Below, one piece after another: positions 50,957-63,919 of a stretch of DNA of 64,000 nt. The notes below the pieces were generated by a model. It was not told where the DNA came from. It did not search any database and was given only the letters and a program-made list of their open reading frames with translations. The stretch comes from Flectonema sp. DT1601 (lineage: Eukaryota > Euglenozoa > Diplonemea > Diplonemida > Diplonemidae): positions 62,001 to 126,000 of the forward strand of contig OZ025840.1 of NCBI GenBank assembly GCA_964019425.1, read 5' to 3'. How positions within the stretch are numbered: the first letter of the stretch is position 1; every line of letters begins with the position of its first letter. A program made the position numbers and the translations under genes.

Positions 50957-51869
50957 TGTTTTTTAATATTTTTTTTTCCCCTCCTGAAAATGATTAAATA
51001 AATATGATTTCTTAAAACCAGAAGTTTGATACGACTCATCGACACATAAAATGTTTACTCGTTTCTGAAAATCTTTTTTAAAATAGAATTCAGTGTAGAA
51101 TACAAAAAAAAAAAAAAAAAAAATGTAGTTTTCCACACACACAACAATCAGTTTGTAGTGATGTTGCGCTTTTTTTTTTTTTTTTTGTCCGTGACTTGGA
51201 TAAATAATTAATCAAGGGTTAACACGCAACAAATTAGACATGAATCATTATAACTGGATTCTGTCTACACAAAATCGCATGTCGGGGGATGAGTTCTCTG
51301 AAGGGATACCACAGTAAAACACGGATAGATCACACTGTCTTTGATTGTTGTTCAGAACACAAAAAAAAACTAATTTATTTTATGCAGAACGATCACGTTA
51401 GATAGTATATGAGGTTATTAAAAAAAATGTATTTTTGAGAAAAATGAGATATGCGAAAACATTGTACTGCGTGTTCCATAAAACACTGTGGAATACGCTC
51501 AGACTACTACCTGCTCTATTTCTTTGGCCTTTAATAAGACGATTACGTTAAGTTAGTTATTTGGTTAGCTAGGATAACACAACAAAACACTAGAGCATTT
51601 GCTCGAATTTTATTTTATTCAATTTTTTAATATTATTATGTTTTTTTTAAATTTTAAAAAGTTCAGATAGAAGAGTTTTCATAAAAAAAAAAAAGGAAAA
51701 AGAAATTCGAAAAAAAAAAACAAAAAAAGAACACGCTACTAGCGTATTTAAATGGAGATGGCTAAGGAGCCTATAAGAAATAATAAGTAAAAAAAAAGGA
51801 GAAATAGAACCAGACCATCAGACCTATAAAAGCTGCATAGTCAGGTAAAGTATTGCGAGCAGGCTACTG
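50957..51869. other. Intergenic region
   Basis: Begins with the putative ALG1 acceptor (50984) and contains A-runs (51104-51122), a T-run (51170-51186) and the 3' flank of the DUF3638 gene. No supported gene. Confidence 0.45.
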
Positions 51870-54800
51870 CTACCAATCAAAGTCTTCAGCGTACCTGTGG
51901 TATCCATTAAGGCCTAATTCAGAACATTTTTTATCCAATTCTGATATCTTTTCTTGTAATACTCTAGTCTTTTGAGCCGATCTGCTTTGTAACAACTCAC
52001 TGCGAACTTGCATTTTTTGTGCTTTCTGCTGAAACGATTGCTTTTCAGTATCGTTCTTTGCTTGTGCAGCCTTCATGGTGTACACTTGCTGCATGTGAGT
52101 CGCATCTGAGCTGCGCATATCAACTTCAGTATTCTTCTTTTGAATCTGTTTTTTTTTTTTTTTTTTTTCCTCCAACCTACATTTTATTTTTCCGTTGATA
52201 ACTCATAAAAACAAGAACATACCCTATGTGTAATCAACTGCTTCTTACACTGAAAGTATTCAGATATCATGTTGGGTCCAGAAGAGGCAGTCTCGAGGTA
52301 TTTTAACTGAATCTGAGTCTGTTTTTCCAAGAGAGGAATTCTTGAAAGGTTGTACTGAGTTGTAATCATTTGAACACGTCTTTGTAATTCAGTACACTGT
52401 TCTTCAACAGCTGCTATTTCATCTGATTTGTTACCACTCTTTAATCTGTAGAACTGTTGTTGAAGAACTTGAGCGCGTTGCTGCTGTTGTTGAATTGGTG
52501 TAACTTGTTCTTGGTATGCCTGTTGAGCAGCGTGAAGCTGTGATTGAATTGCAGATATTGATCTGTGAGGTTCACTGTTTAGGTTATCAGGATCCGCACG
52601 TGAGAAGATACTTCTAGGATCTCTAGTGACTAGTTTCTTTCCAGTGACTCTAACTGAGATATCTTCATCAGAGTCTTCTTCTAAAGAATTGGAATTAGCA
52701 GTTGCAGTTCTGAATGTTCTCTGTCTGTCTCTGGCAGTCTCAAAAGCTTTTGATGCTTCCTCACTTCTTGGGAGAGCTACCTTTAGAACTTTCTTCTTTA
52801 TCACTCTCACTTCTTCTTTTGATTCTCCCTTGTCAGCAGAAGTTTGTCTGCTGAGAAGTATCGTTCGATGTTTTTCGATGATGTCTTGAACACTAAATCC
52901 TTCCGACAGATCTGTTTCTATTTTACAGTTTCGAATACTTCCACCACACATGTGAAGGTCGCTGTTCTCTCCAATGACATTAAATAAAGCCATTGCGACC
53001 TCATCATCTCCATATTGAAGAAACAACTCTTTTTCTTCTGATGGTTGTTTGTCAGATTCCATCTTACGACCATTAATAAAAACTTGCATTGCTTCTTGAT
53101 CAGGTTTTAGTGGTTCAGCCTTAGGCTTTGGAGCATCACCGCCCCAGTAGCCGTACTCAAATTGTTCTACCATATTGTCCTCTTCCTGTTTAGCTTTAAC
53201 CTTCGCATCTTCTGTGATAGCAATACATCTCTCAGCTCTAAAGACTACGGTTATAATGTGCCAAGAACCATCATTCGGTTGGATTCTCTTTGGTAGTCCG
53301 CGTTCTTCCTTCTCCTTTTGCTTACGGCGAACTTCGGCTTCTTCTGCTTCGGCAGCTACTTCGCGAGCATCTTCCTCACGTTGGGATGCTTCCTTCTTTT
53401 TGCGCTCTTCAGGGTTGAGCTCTTCTTCCTTTTCTTCTTCATCATCAGATTCGTTTCCATCAGAATCTGAGGAGTCGGAGTCATCCATCATACCAGAGGG
53501 TCCAAATCCTCCGAAGCGAGTCTGTCTCTGTTGCTGATGTTTTGGTATCTTAGCACGTTCTTTGACCCATTGAGCGATCACCTTTGCGAATCGGGCGTCC
53601 AGCGCTTCTTCATCAAAATCGATGTCAAAATCGAGACCCTTGCCACCACCTTCCTTATCAAACTCGTCGTCAATTGATTCTTCATCATCACTACTGAAAC
53701 CTCTGTTTTCAATATCTAAATCTAAGTCACCTCCTCCTCCACCTCCTCCATCTACTTTTGTGAGAGACTCTCCGTACTTACCGGAGCGGTTAACCTTTTC
53801 ATTGACTATTGTCTTCGCCTGTTCTTCAGCGTCTTTTAGAATCTTCTTGTCCTCCCAACCTGCAGTACCGTCGCTAGATATCGTTACCGTTCCTCCGTTA
53901 ACTTGAACGAGAGCGCAACCAAATGCAGGGAATGCTGACCCTTTGGGGAACTTCACTTCGAGAGTGACACAGAATTGTGTATACTTCTTAGCTTCACCTG
54001 AGACTGTCATTTGGAAGGCAGAATCACGAGAAACTTCCCAATACGGAAATGGGAGAGTAGCTGTTGGTTTATGATGATTGACACGTCCCAGTGCGACTAC
54101 ACCGCGAGGGAGTTTTGGTCGTTCGAATTCCCAGGCGACGATATTATTTTCAAGGTCGATCTCGGGGTTTGGTTTCATGCCGGCTTCTTGAAGGACGCGG
54201 TCTTCATCTTCTTCGATCATCTTTCCAACTAACTTATCCTCTTCAGCTAGAGCACGGAGTGCTTCACTTTCAGATTCTGCGAGTTTACGAACTCTGTCGT
54301 CTCTCAGCCTCTGCAGCTCAGCCTCACCTCTTGTTGCAACTAAAGGAAGATCTCTTCCTTCATCACCCACTACTAGTGTGTCATCTTCTTCAGTTGTTCC
54401 AACTACAGCTTGTAAGAAGTCTTGATATCCAACATTTCCTTCACCACTGGTATCAGCAGCAGCAATAAAGTCTAATATATCCTCAGGCTTTACATCAACA
54501 GCTAACCAGGTAAGTGCTCCCCACATTTCACCTGGAGTCAAGTGACCACTCTTTGAAGAATTAAATGCCAGGAAGGCATCTCCGATGTGCATACCTCTGT
54601 CTGATATACGACTTTGACAGGCAGCACCAATCGCCTTTTGCATTAAAAGAGAAAAGGCGTTCATCAGTTGGAAGACTTTTGCGATCGGAGCTTGTTCCCA
54701 TTTTTGACGAGAGCGACGTCTGCATCCAAGTACTTGTTGGAAGAACAGTTGGCGATTCATAGCTGGCGATCTGTGAAGTGCTCTCAGTAGCAGGGAGAGG

Positions 54801-57800
54801 TCTGATGAGTTGAAATGAAGATCAGAATCTAAGAACCTCATACAGACGCAAGATCTTCTTATTTGAAAATCTCTTTTCTGCCTCGGAAAGTCTGGACTAC
54901 TGTCGATGACTTTGTTACTGCTCGGAATACATCGAAGGCTGATGTGAGTCTTTGAATTCTTTCCAAGAAGTGGTTCACCATTTGCACTTTTAATGTGAAT
55001 AATACGACGAATAGTTTCAGCCTCACACAGAGATAACGCTACGGTATATCTACCAGACTCCTCTTCTCTGAATCGATTACTTCCAAGAATATCAACTATT
55101 GAATTGATATCTGTTCCAAAGTTAGAGTTCTCAACTTCTGATAAAGGAACATCTAAGGCGACGTTTATAAGTCTTTTTACTACTTGTTCGTTTATATCAC
55201 CAAATGGACTAATTGCTTGTTGAAGAAGTTCAGTTGATTCTTCGATTCCTAATGTGCAGTAATCCCTTGTTGGAGTTCGTAGAATACGAAGTTCATCTTC
55301 TTGTGGTATCCATTCCATGGTCATAATGCTATTCTTAATTCGTCTGTTACCAGTCCAGTATGGATTGAAGTAGTTACAAGACAGTAACAAGTCTGGAGGG
55401 AGGTCGATTGGTCTGCGTTTATACATCTTAAATTGTGACGCGGGATAGAATTGAACCGCAGCTGATACATCACCAAGAGTATCAAACATCCAAGTTGAAG
55501 GGGCTTCCTCATCTCTGGCGTATGCTTGATCGACAAATTTTTCTACTTCTATTTCTTGTTCTTGCTCTTGTTCGATTTCTGCTTCTTTTTCTTCTTCTTG
55601 TTCCTGAACCAGTTCGACATCGTACTGAGGACGGTGGGTTTCGTCTTCACGTAGAACTTGTTGTTGAATTGTTTTTATTATTTCAATCGCCTTTTCATCT
55701 TTGATAAACGACATATTATCTCCAATAAATTCTTTTAGGTATTCAGAAAACATTCTCGATTCTGGTACCGTGGCTTTCACATCAAAGTCAATCGGTTCTC
55801 TGAATTGGTTTAATGCATATTTTAAATTAGTTGGTGTTATTCCATTGGTCGTAAACTTGTGTTTATTCTCATTAAGTAAATTGAAAAGTTCTTTTCTCCA
55901 AACATTGCTGACTGATTGGAGAGCAAGTTGATTGTACTGAAGTCTTTCAGATCTCATACTGTTAATTAGTAGCCACGATACTACTTCGCAGAGATCTTTT
56001 CTTTTGAGTGAGACGTCAGTAGGAATTGTTATGTACTTTAGATCTCTGGTCACCATGTTACCTACTTCCGGGATGACAAATAACTGAATGGTTTGTCCTC
56101 GACCAATACCACGCATTCTGTAAGCTCCTTGAGAGAAGTCTCTGAATGTCATGTCCTTTCCAAGAGTGAGTACAGCTTGTGCATTTGGAGCATGACTGAT
56201 ATCAATACCAGTAGTATGAACTTGGTCATAGAATGCGAATCGTTTTTCAACTGGAATACCGCATTCTTCAAGCTTTAAAACCCTACCAGTACTCCTGACT
56301 AGAATCATTTTCCTATCCTGAGAATCCAAAAACACAACTCCCTCCATACTTCTGAGACCATTGTGAAGTATATAACTCGCAACCGCTAAATTATCCATTC
56401 CTGTTATCAAAGCACCCGTATCAATGAGGGCGTGGAAGGGTGGATCTGCTTGTGCTACTTTGTTAAGCAGTCCCCGAACTGACCAATTATTTAATAGTTG
56501 ATAGCTAACGATGTTTGAATCAGTGAGGGTAGTAATAAGCTGTCCGTCTGTTGCTTTTTCATATCCGCAAGATCCAAGTTCTTGTGGAAGGAGGTCAGAT
56601 GGAGTTCCTGAAAAACCAAACCTGACCTTAAATAACATATCACCTCCTAGCTCTTGTCCTGAGGCAGACAATTTCTTATTCTGATGTCTCATATGTTCAA
56701 CAAATATAATCTCAGAGAGATACCAATGGCATACTTCTGGAACTAGTTTTAGTAAGTGATAAAGTTTTTTAACTTCTCCTTCGTTTGCTTGTTTTAAAAG
56801 TCTTAGAGGTGCGACTTCGACAGATTCTTCTGCGTGACTATCAGTTCCAGTGTGCTCTCTCATTAGTTCGAATGACTCACTCGGCTGGAGTCCAATTTCA
56901 GAGTCGTTTTGTGGATTTTCCAAGACTTCGATAACCTTATCATTTTTATTATAATTAAATGACTTTAAGATGTGTCCACCACTTGCTTTGACCCACTTTT
57001 CATACAGAAGGTTGGTTCGACGGAGAGCATATCTTCCAACTTCTACCTCAACAGTTGACTGAATATTTTTCAAAACTTCTCTAAAGTCTGAAACACGAAG
57101 ACCTTGAAGACGATACGCCAGTACAGTCAAACCAATAACAACATCCGGATGAGCAAATTCACTACTATGAGATGGCTGATCCTTACCAATGAAGGGTATC
57201 GCGAGAGTGATTCTAGTTTGAGGCATCGATGGTTGTTCTTCAAGGGCAATCCTTGCCTCTGAATCAGTCATTAAACCAAATGAAACTCTATTAATCTTTG
57301 ATATCACGTGAGGTAAGTATGAGTTCAACCAATCACCTACTAAGTTTAATAGTCTTACCTGATGTGGTGGAAGAGATTCAATTTTCTTTTTCAACTCACA
57401 ATTATCTTCTGGTCTGTTAACAATATAAGTCAGAACATCAGCTGATGGTATAGTAGTGATTCCCTGACTTTCTAAGAATAAGAGTGACCAGTCAGCAAGT
57501 AGAGGCCTCATCTCTTTAAAATAATATTCCCTATCAAGAAGGATTAAGTGAGGAGTATACTGAAGAGATCTCTCAGTATAACCAACACTGATACACTGCT
57601 CTAACTGAATTAGAATTTGATTTGCTCTGCTACTTTCCTTAAAAGGCATCGACATTCTCAGTAATGAAGGATAGAACAGAGCGTCAATCAAGTGAGTTGG
57701 TAGCTTCCAACGAAGTGGGGCGAAGTCTACTTCGTTCTTCTCTCCAATTGGAAAGTTTAATTCGGATCTCAAAGGATGTAAGAGCAAGTCTACTTCATCT

Positions 57801-60800
57801 AAAATAAGAACAGAATCTCTCCAAAGATCAATTATATTCGCTAAGTCTTTTACTTGTTTTTCTGATCTGTCGCTGAGGTATTTTCCTCGAGAGTCAATCT
57901 TATCGAGAGTTTCAATCATTTTTAACCAAACAGACTTAACACTACTTGGAGTAGTGAGAACAACACCCATGCTGTCTCTAGCGTGAAGGAATTTCTGATA
58001 ATTTTGTGCATTTATTTCAGAAGTTCTATCGCACAAGAATGTGAATATTTGTTTTTGCATTATTGTACTAAACGTTGACCTCATGATACTGCAGGTGAAG
58101 TCTAACAAGGACTGTGGAACTACCTGCAGCAGTAGCGTTGAACCATCTGCGACGTTGAGAGCGAGTAATGGTCCAACGACAGTCGTTTTTCCAGCACCCA
58201 TAATCATTTGCTTAACGTGAGACTCACCCAGTTTATTACACTGTAAGAAGTCAGTCACCATTTCAATCTGTCTCTTACGTAGTAAGATGTTCCAAGTGAA
58301 CTCAAACATTAAAAACTTCGGATCGTATTTCAAAGTTTTCTTCTCATCATCGAACTCTACAAATGCTCTTTTTTGGGTGATGACGTTCGCTACGTTGTCA
58401 GCTTTTTGTTTTATGGCAGCAACCCAACCAGCAGTGTTTCCGTTTGGTAATCCCTGCTTAAGACTCCTTAACATTGTGATAAGACCATATAACTCCTCAG
58501 TTACTTTATTTAATTGTCCTAATCTATTACTATGAAGAACTGTGTAGGTAACAAGATGAAGAAGAGTATCGACATTGTCATTGCTTAAGAATGGATTGAG
58601 TTTCTGTAGATCAAAGTGAGCCTTAGTACTGAGCAGAGTCCCAAATAAGTACTCGTGATGAACTCTAACTTCATCTCCGGCAAACCGACGGAGGGAAAAT
58701 ACTTCACCGTCTGGAGCTCCAGGAGGGATGAAGTTAGTAGCTGATTCCAATGCAGGTAAAGCTGCTTCAACATAACAAGTATCAATATCTCTTGCTTGTG
58801 TTACTGCTGTTAGAAGTCTTGAGAGATTGTTTATTAAATCTTCAGTTTCCTGACAATTCGGATCCTGAACTATCTTACGAAGTGCTTCGATAGTCAGACC
58901 TCGAAGTTGTGGAGTTCTACTGTCGTTCATCTGTTTCGCGAATTCTTTCATGTCTGTTTCAAGTCTCTCGAGCATTGTAGCAGCCACAGCAGTTTTACTA
59001 TTTGGGTGAGGATGAAGATCAAAAGGGAGTTGTGGAGTGATAACTGGAAGTCCAATCTCATCTCTGTTTCTGTGACACACGAATTGATCAATACCAATAA
59101 TCCCAAGAGGCATCGTTGCGAAACACTTTGCTTGTGCTTCAGCGTTCTTCTTGTTAGCGTGACTAAGTAAAACTTTATCATTTAGTTGAACACCACCTAA
59201 CTTCCCAAGTAACAGCGGAGGTACAACACGTTCGTTGCAGGCGCAGTCCGCAACTGTAGCAGCAACTGCCGTGTCTGACAAAGAAATGCTGGCGCTGGTT
59301 CTGGTAGTGCATTGTGGTTTTACGACCACAGAGTGCGTGTTTTTTAAGTCCTCCTGATCTATGTAGCGTCTTGGTTTTGAAGTTTGTTCCTCACCTTCTG
59401 GGAGCTGTTCCTTCTTGTACTCCAACACCTTATTAAGTTCATCTTTTTCGAGCATTTCACGACCAATTCTCTGAAACTCTGTTACGACATTTAGTAGTGG
59501 AGGTGCGACAGGGTCGATGTTCTCTTTCGTTTTTTTCTTCTTACCAAGTCCCTGAGCGTTTTTCATTTGAACTTCCCACCATGAGCGGTCACTTTTCTTT
59601 ATTTCTCCACCTTCTCTTGAGGTTGGGAATCGTAGAAGTCTTGGGGCCATCTGAGGATTTCTTGATAAGGTGTGCAACACTGATTGTGGTATTCCCGGTT
59701 CATAAGCATCCCTCATGAAGTGACGAGCTATACTTGCTACTGTGAAGGAAACGTTTTCGGCTTTCAAACCATAGTACTTGCTACTGAGACCAACTTTACA
59801 CTTTGTCTGATTAATCATTAACTGATAAAGTGTTAACCATGACAATACATATGATGCGTACTGGTCCATCTGTCCATCTAATTTCAATCGCCCGTCCTCA
59901 ACTGACTGTTGTTGCCGTTGGAATGAGTGCCGAGGATCAAATTCGCTAAAATTGCGGCGAGGCATTTTCTTCTTTTTATCTTTTCTTTTGCGTGAAAGAG
60001 ATTCTGGTACATCTCCGTGCTTTTGTTTGCTGTACCAGTCGCTGTAGGGTTCGATTATTTTAAGAACTAAATCAACAGCAGATCCTCCTGAAAAGGTCTT
60101 TTGAAAGACATGTGCCACAGACAATCCTTGCAGCTCCTTATCAGTAGCAGACTTCCACGTGTGATCGACGTGTTGTAGTTTACCAGAATCACCATTATCA
60201 GTAGCGAGAAGTGGTGTTGTGAAAATAGCTGTTGATTCACCTCGTTCTTGTGCTTCTAAGTAGAGCCTCCTGTTTTTAAGAATACACTTTGAGTCAACTG
60301 GGAGAGGAACGTTTTCTTCAAAAGTATCAAACATTCCAATCAGTCTAATGATTGCGTCCTTAGTAACACGAAGACCCATCTTTGATGATAAAGTGTTCAT
60401 AATCTTTACTAATAATTCTTTTTGATTCCTTCTCTGAACTAACGTTCCTGAGAGTGCCGTCGCATACGAATCTGATACCGTCGATGCGAGTGATTCAAAC
60501 GTTTCTGGAGATTCCTCTCTGAACTCTTTTAAAATTTCTAATTTTTTCTGAGTCTCTTCACATATAGCAAGTGTTCTTAATTCTTCTTTAGGAGAAAGCT
60601 TACAAGACATCGATACTTTACTCTGACGAACCAACATCATTGCAGTTATCTTAGGAAGGTACCACTGACAGTTTACAGGACCATCATTCATTAAAAGTCC
60701 AATCTTAATAAAACAAGCGAGGATGTTTGGATGTGAATCGTCAACAGAATACATCTTAAAAAGTTGTTCTTCTTCTTTAGAAAGGGAGGTGTCAGTTCCT

Positions 60801-63800
60801 ATGGTTGTTGCGATACGAAAGACTTCCTCGTAGTCTCGGTATAATAGTCTCATGTAGAGAAGGTACAGAGCAGATGCAAAGGTTGGTGTGAACATAAATG
60901 ACAATGAGACATGAACTGGATATAAATAATATTTCGTATCAAGTTTATCTAACCATTGTGAGTCAGATCTGTTAATCACGACTTCAGTTGAGAATGGTGA
61001 CATAGTTATGGTCGGTCTGTCAACACGAAAACCAGGAACCAAAAGATTAAGCTGACCTTGTTCATCTTGAAGTATCACTGAATGAGGAATACCCTGAAGT
61101 AGTCTGATCAACTGTTCATTTAATACGTTTGAAACAAATAAATGAGCGTGATCTAAACTATAAAGACGAACAGTTCCATCTGATTCAACCTTCGCAGCGA
61201 ATGATAATTTCAATCTTGGCAATTGAATTAAATCAACAGTAATAGGTCCCATGTAGTCAGCAGTCACACTAAGATCTCTTGTCCACGCTAAGGTATGACT
61301 CAAACATTCGAGTCTCATCATAACGCGGGCTAAGCTATAAAGAGGACTTCCTTTTGGAGCATACAATAAGTTAACTAATAACATATCAGCGTCTTCTATA
61401 GAAGCGTGAATCTTTGTTTCACGAGGTTCAGTAGTGACATCAGACTCAGTAGTTCGAATACGAGGAAACTCTTGATGATCAGTATCAGTTTCTTGATTAG
61501 GATTAGCTTTCTTATTACGTTTGATATCTTCTTTCATTGTTGGACAAGATGCTGAAGTCGCGTATCTTACAATTCTTGCTGACGTTGCAGAAGTAACTCT
61601 TCCATGATTAACATCGTGTAGAGTGAAGTAGATAACATGAGAACAGTTTTGTTGATTCTCTTTGCTGTCTTTTATTGTATTCTTGTCTGCTTTTACTTTC
61701 TTTGGATATCCTCTAATGTTGTCTTGTTCATCTTGCCAGAACTCATGTGATGACAGAAGACAATCAGGAACGATACCACTTAGTAGACGTCCTGGTACGA
61801 ATGTCTCTGTTGTACCACTTTGATTCTTCTGAACGTTACGGTTTCTTGAGATCACACAAGACTCTCCTTTACCAACAACCATTTTAGGATCACCACCACC
61901 GTGTCTACACCACTTTGGCCAAGTTACCAATCTTTCTTCTGAAGAAGGTTGTAATTCAAGTAAAGAAGTTCTAACATCAGTTGAGTAGACAAGAGTTCTG
62001 TAGAACCTCCTTCCGTAAGAATGAATATCATAAACATGAACAGCTTTATGATCTCTTACCACGTATAGTTCTTTTATTTTTGCACCTGTCGCACTGTCTA
62101 CTGCCTCGAGGCAAACACATGTTGTCTCTGGGCCGACTTCTTCGTCAGGAAAGTAAAAGATGATTGGCTGTTCCCATGGAGGTCTTTCAAAGAATGCTTT
62201 TCTAACAGGTTCTGCTAACTCGAGGACCCACTCTTCATGTTCTCCGACCCCTTCAGGGTAGTCTCGCCCTTGTTCTGGAAGTGCTATTCGTGGGTCAGGT
62301 GTTTTCCAGTTTTGAACATCCAAGTCCTGTCCAACAATTCTCACCCAGTCTCTGTAAGCAGTCCTTTCAACATCAGCGCACTGAACAGTTCCTAAGTCTT
62401 GTGCTACAGATTCAAGTACAGTGTGAACATCAAGATTACCAGCTATTGTAAAGTCTAATGCTCTTAAGTGAGCTGTTTTAAAGGTTAATTGAAGAGTTTG
62501 AACATTTACTTCAGTCCCTTGCATTCCTTCAGGTACTACAGATAATGAATCAGTTAGTGACACTCCATGAGTTGGAAGAATACTATTTATGAGTTCACTG
62601 GTAGCCTTTTCAACAGCAACAACTTCAGCATCGATCTTTGAGACGTTTTCAATTTCTGTGAACCGACCGATGGAACCGTTTCCTCCAACAAGTCCCCAAC
62701 CAGCTGAATAACCATTTTCTTTACAATCCTCAGCTGTGACTCGAGTACCTGATGATGTTGCAGTTAAAACAGCTGATCTCATGACTGCATTGAGTGCTGG
62801 TCCTTGATTATCAACCAACCATTGAATCATTGTTCTTCTTCTTGATTGAACTACTTCATAAAGTTCTGTTTCAGGAACATTAAGTAAACCTTGATTCCAA
62901 GTATGTCTTGTAGTTAAGAATAGAAATGATGATAGGATAGTGCAATTACTTTCTTCAGTTTGAACTTCTGTAGGTGTGGCAGACCTTTCTAATAATATTA
63001 AATGAGAGTGAATTCGGGATGCGATTTGACTAGCGGCTGTAACAGGTAGAACCGTATCGTCTTTTCGAGCTGGATCAGATTCCATGTCCTCCAAATAAAC
63101 AGATGTGTGATGTTTCATGACTTCCCATATCCAAGCATAAAGCATCGGAACGATGTTATGACGAAGAGTTTCTCTAATCTCTTTATGAATTGATGAGATG
63201 ATTTTGTAATTATTAATCTTAGCTCTGGTGATCTCTTTAAACCTATCAGACATAACAAACATTAAGTAAGTATCAACACGAGCAAGTGTCTTAACTAAAT
63301 ACAATATAACATCAACAGAACTAGTGTTGTGAACTGTTCCCGCATCGAGTTCTAACGCCAATGATAAAAGTTTTAGTAAAGGATCGATCAGTCCTTGAGG
63401 TGAGTTAATAATTTCATTAACAAGTAATCCGTATGGAGTACCAAGAAGGTCATCAGACTCAGTGGGAACTTGTTTTGGGGCCATTCCTTCGAGATGTTGT
63501 GGTAAGAATTTCGAAGGTTCAAACAAAACAGAATCCAACACCCTCTTTATGGTGTCACTACGAAGTGCTGAAACTCTGTCATCAGTAGCAAAGAAGTTCA
63601 ACACTAACGGTATTCTCAAATAAGGAACTGTCAGATACGATAATAGTAATTCAGATTCTCTCTGTGAGAGGACGTCATCAAATGTTGGAAGTGATTTGAT
63701 ATGAAGAACATCATCTTCAGAATGTGACTCCACAGGAAATGTAAATCTTGAAGCAGCAGCAAAAGAAGGCCAACGAGTCTTCTTTGCCTTACAAGTTAAC

Positions 63801-63919
63801 ATCTTGTGAAATGAAACAACTTGATATCCCACACATGGTACGTATCTCCATTCTAACTGAGCATTGAATTGTGTGTAATGATTTTGTGATGGAAATGCAT
63901 TCGGAACAGTTGACATCAT
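51870..63919 (-). CDS. Giant DUF3638/DUF3645 ATPase-like protein with EF-hands
   Basis: Two exons, 63919-52223 and 52145-51870, giving about 3990 aa. About residues 1895-2080 match DUF3638: a P-loop-like KQMIMGAGKTTVVGPLLAL and a DEAD-box-like VLILDEVDLLLHP. About 2240-2290 match DUF3645 (ITLAIPFIGKDQP, SSEFAHPDVVIGLTVLAYRL). Near 2435 FGFSGTPSDLLP and near 2560 FYDQVHTTGIDI continue a helicase-like core. Further on come a Q/E-rich coiled coil (about 2770), two EF-hand-like loops (about 3115-3165, AFNSSKSGHLTPGEM and AADTSGEGNVGYQDF), an acidic linker, a concanavalin/LamG-like segment (about 3260-3640) and a terminal Q-rich coiled coil. Function is unknown; related proteins occur in plants, fungi and protists. 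ATG 63919 follows CTATTTTAAG; more exons could lie beyond the window. Confidence 0.85.
52146..52222 (-). other. Intron of the giant DUF3638 gene
   Basis: 77 nt; donor GTATGT, ends with about 20 A then CAG. Phase 0; the exon downstream continues the coiled coil (IQKKNTEVD) and ends RYAEDFDW. Confidence 0.8.
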
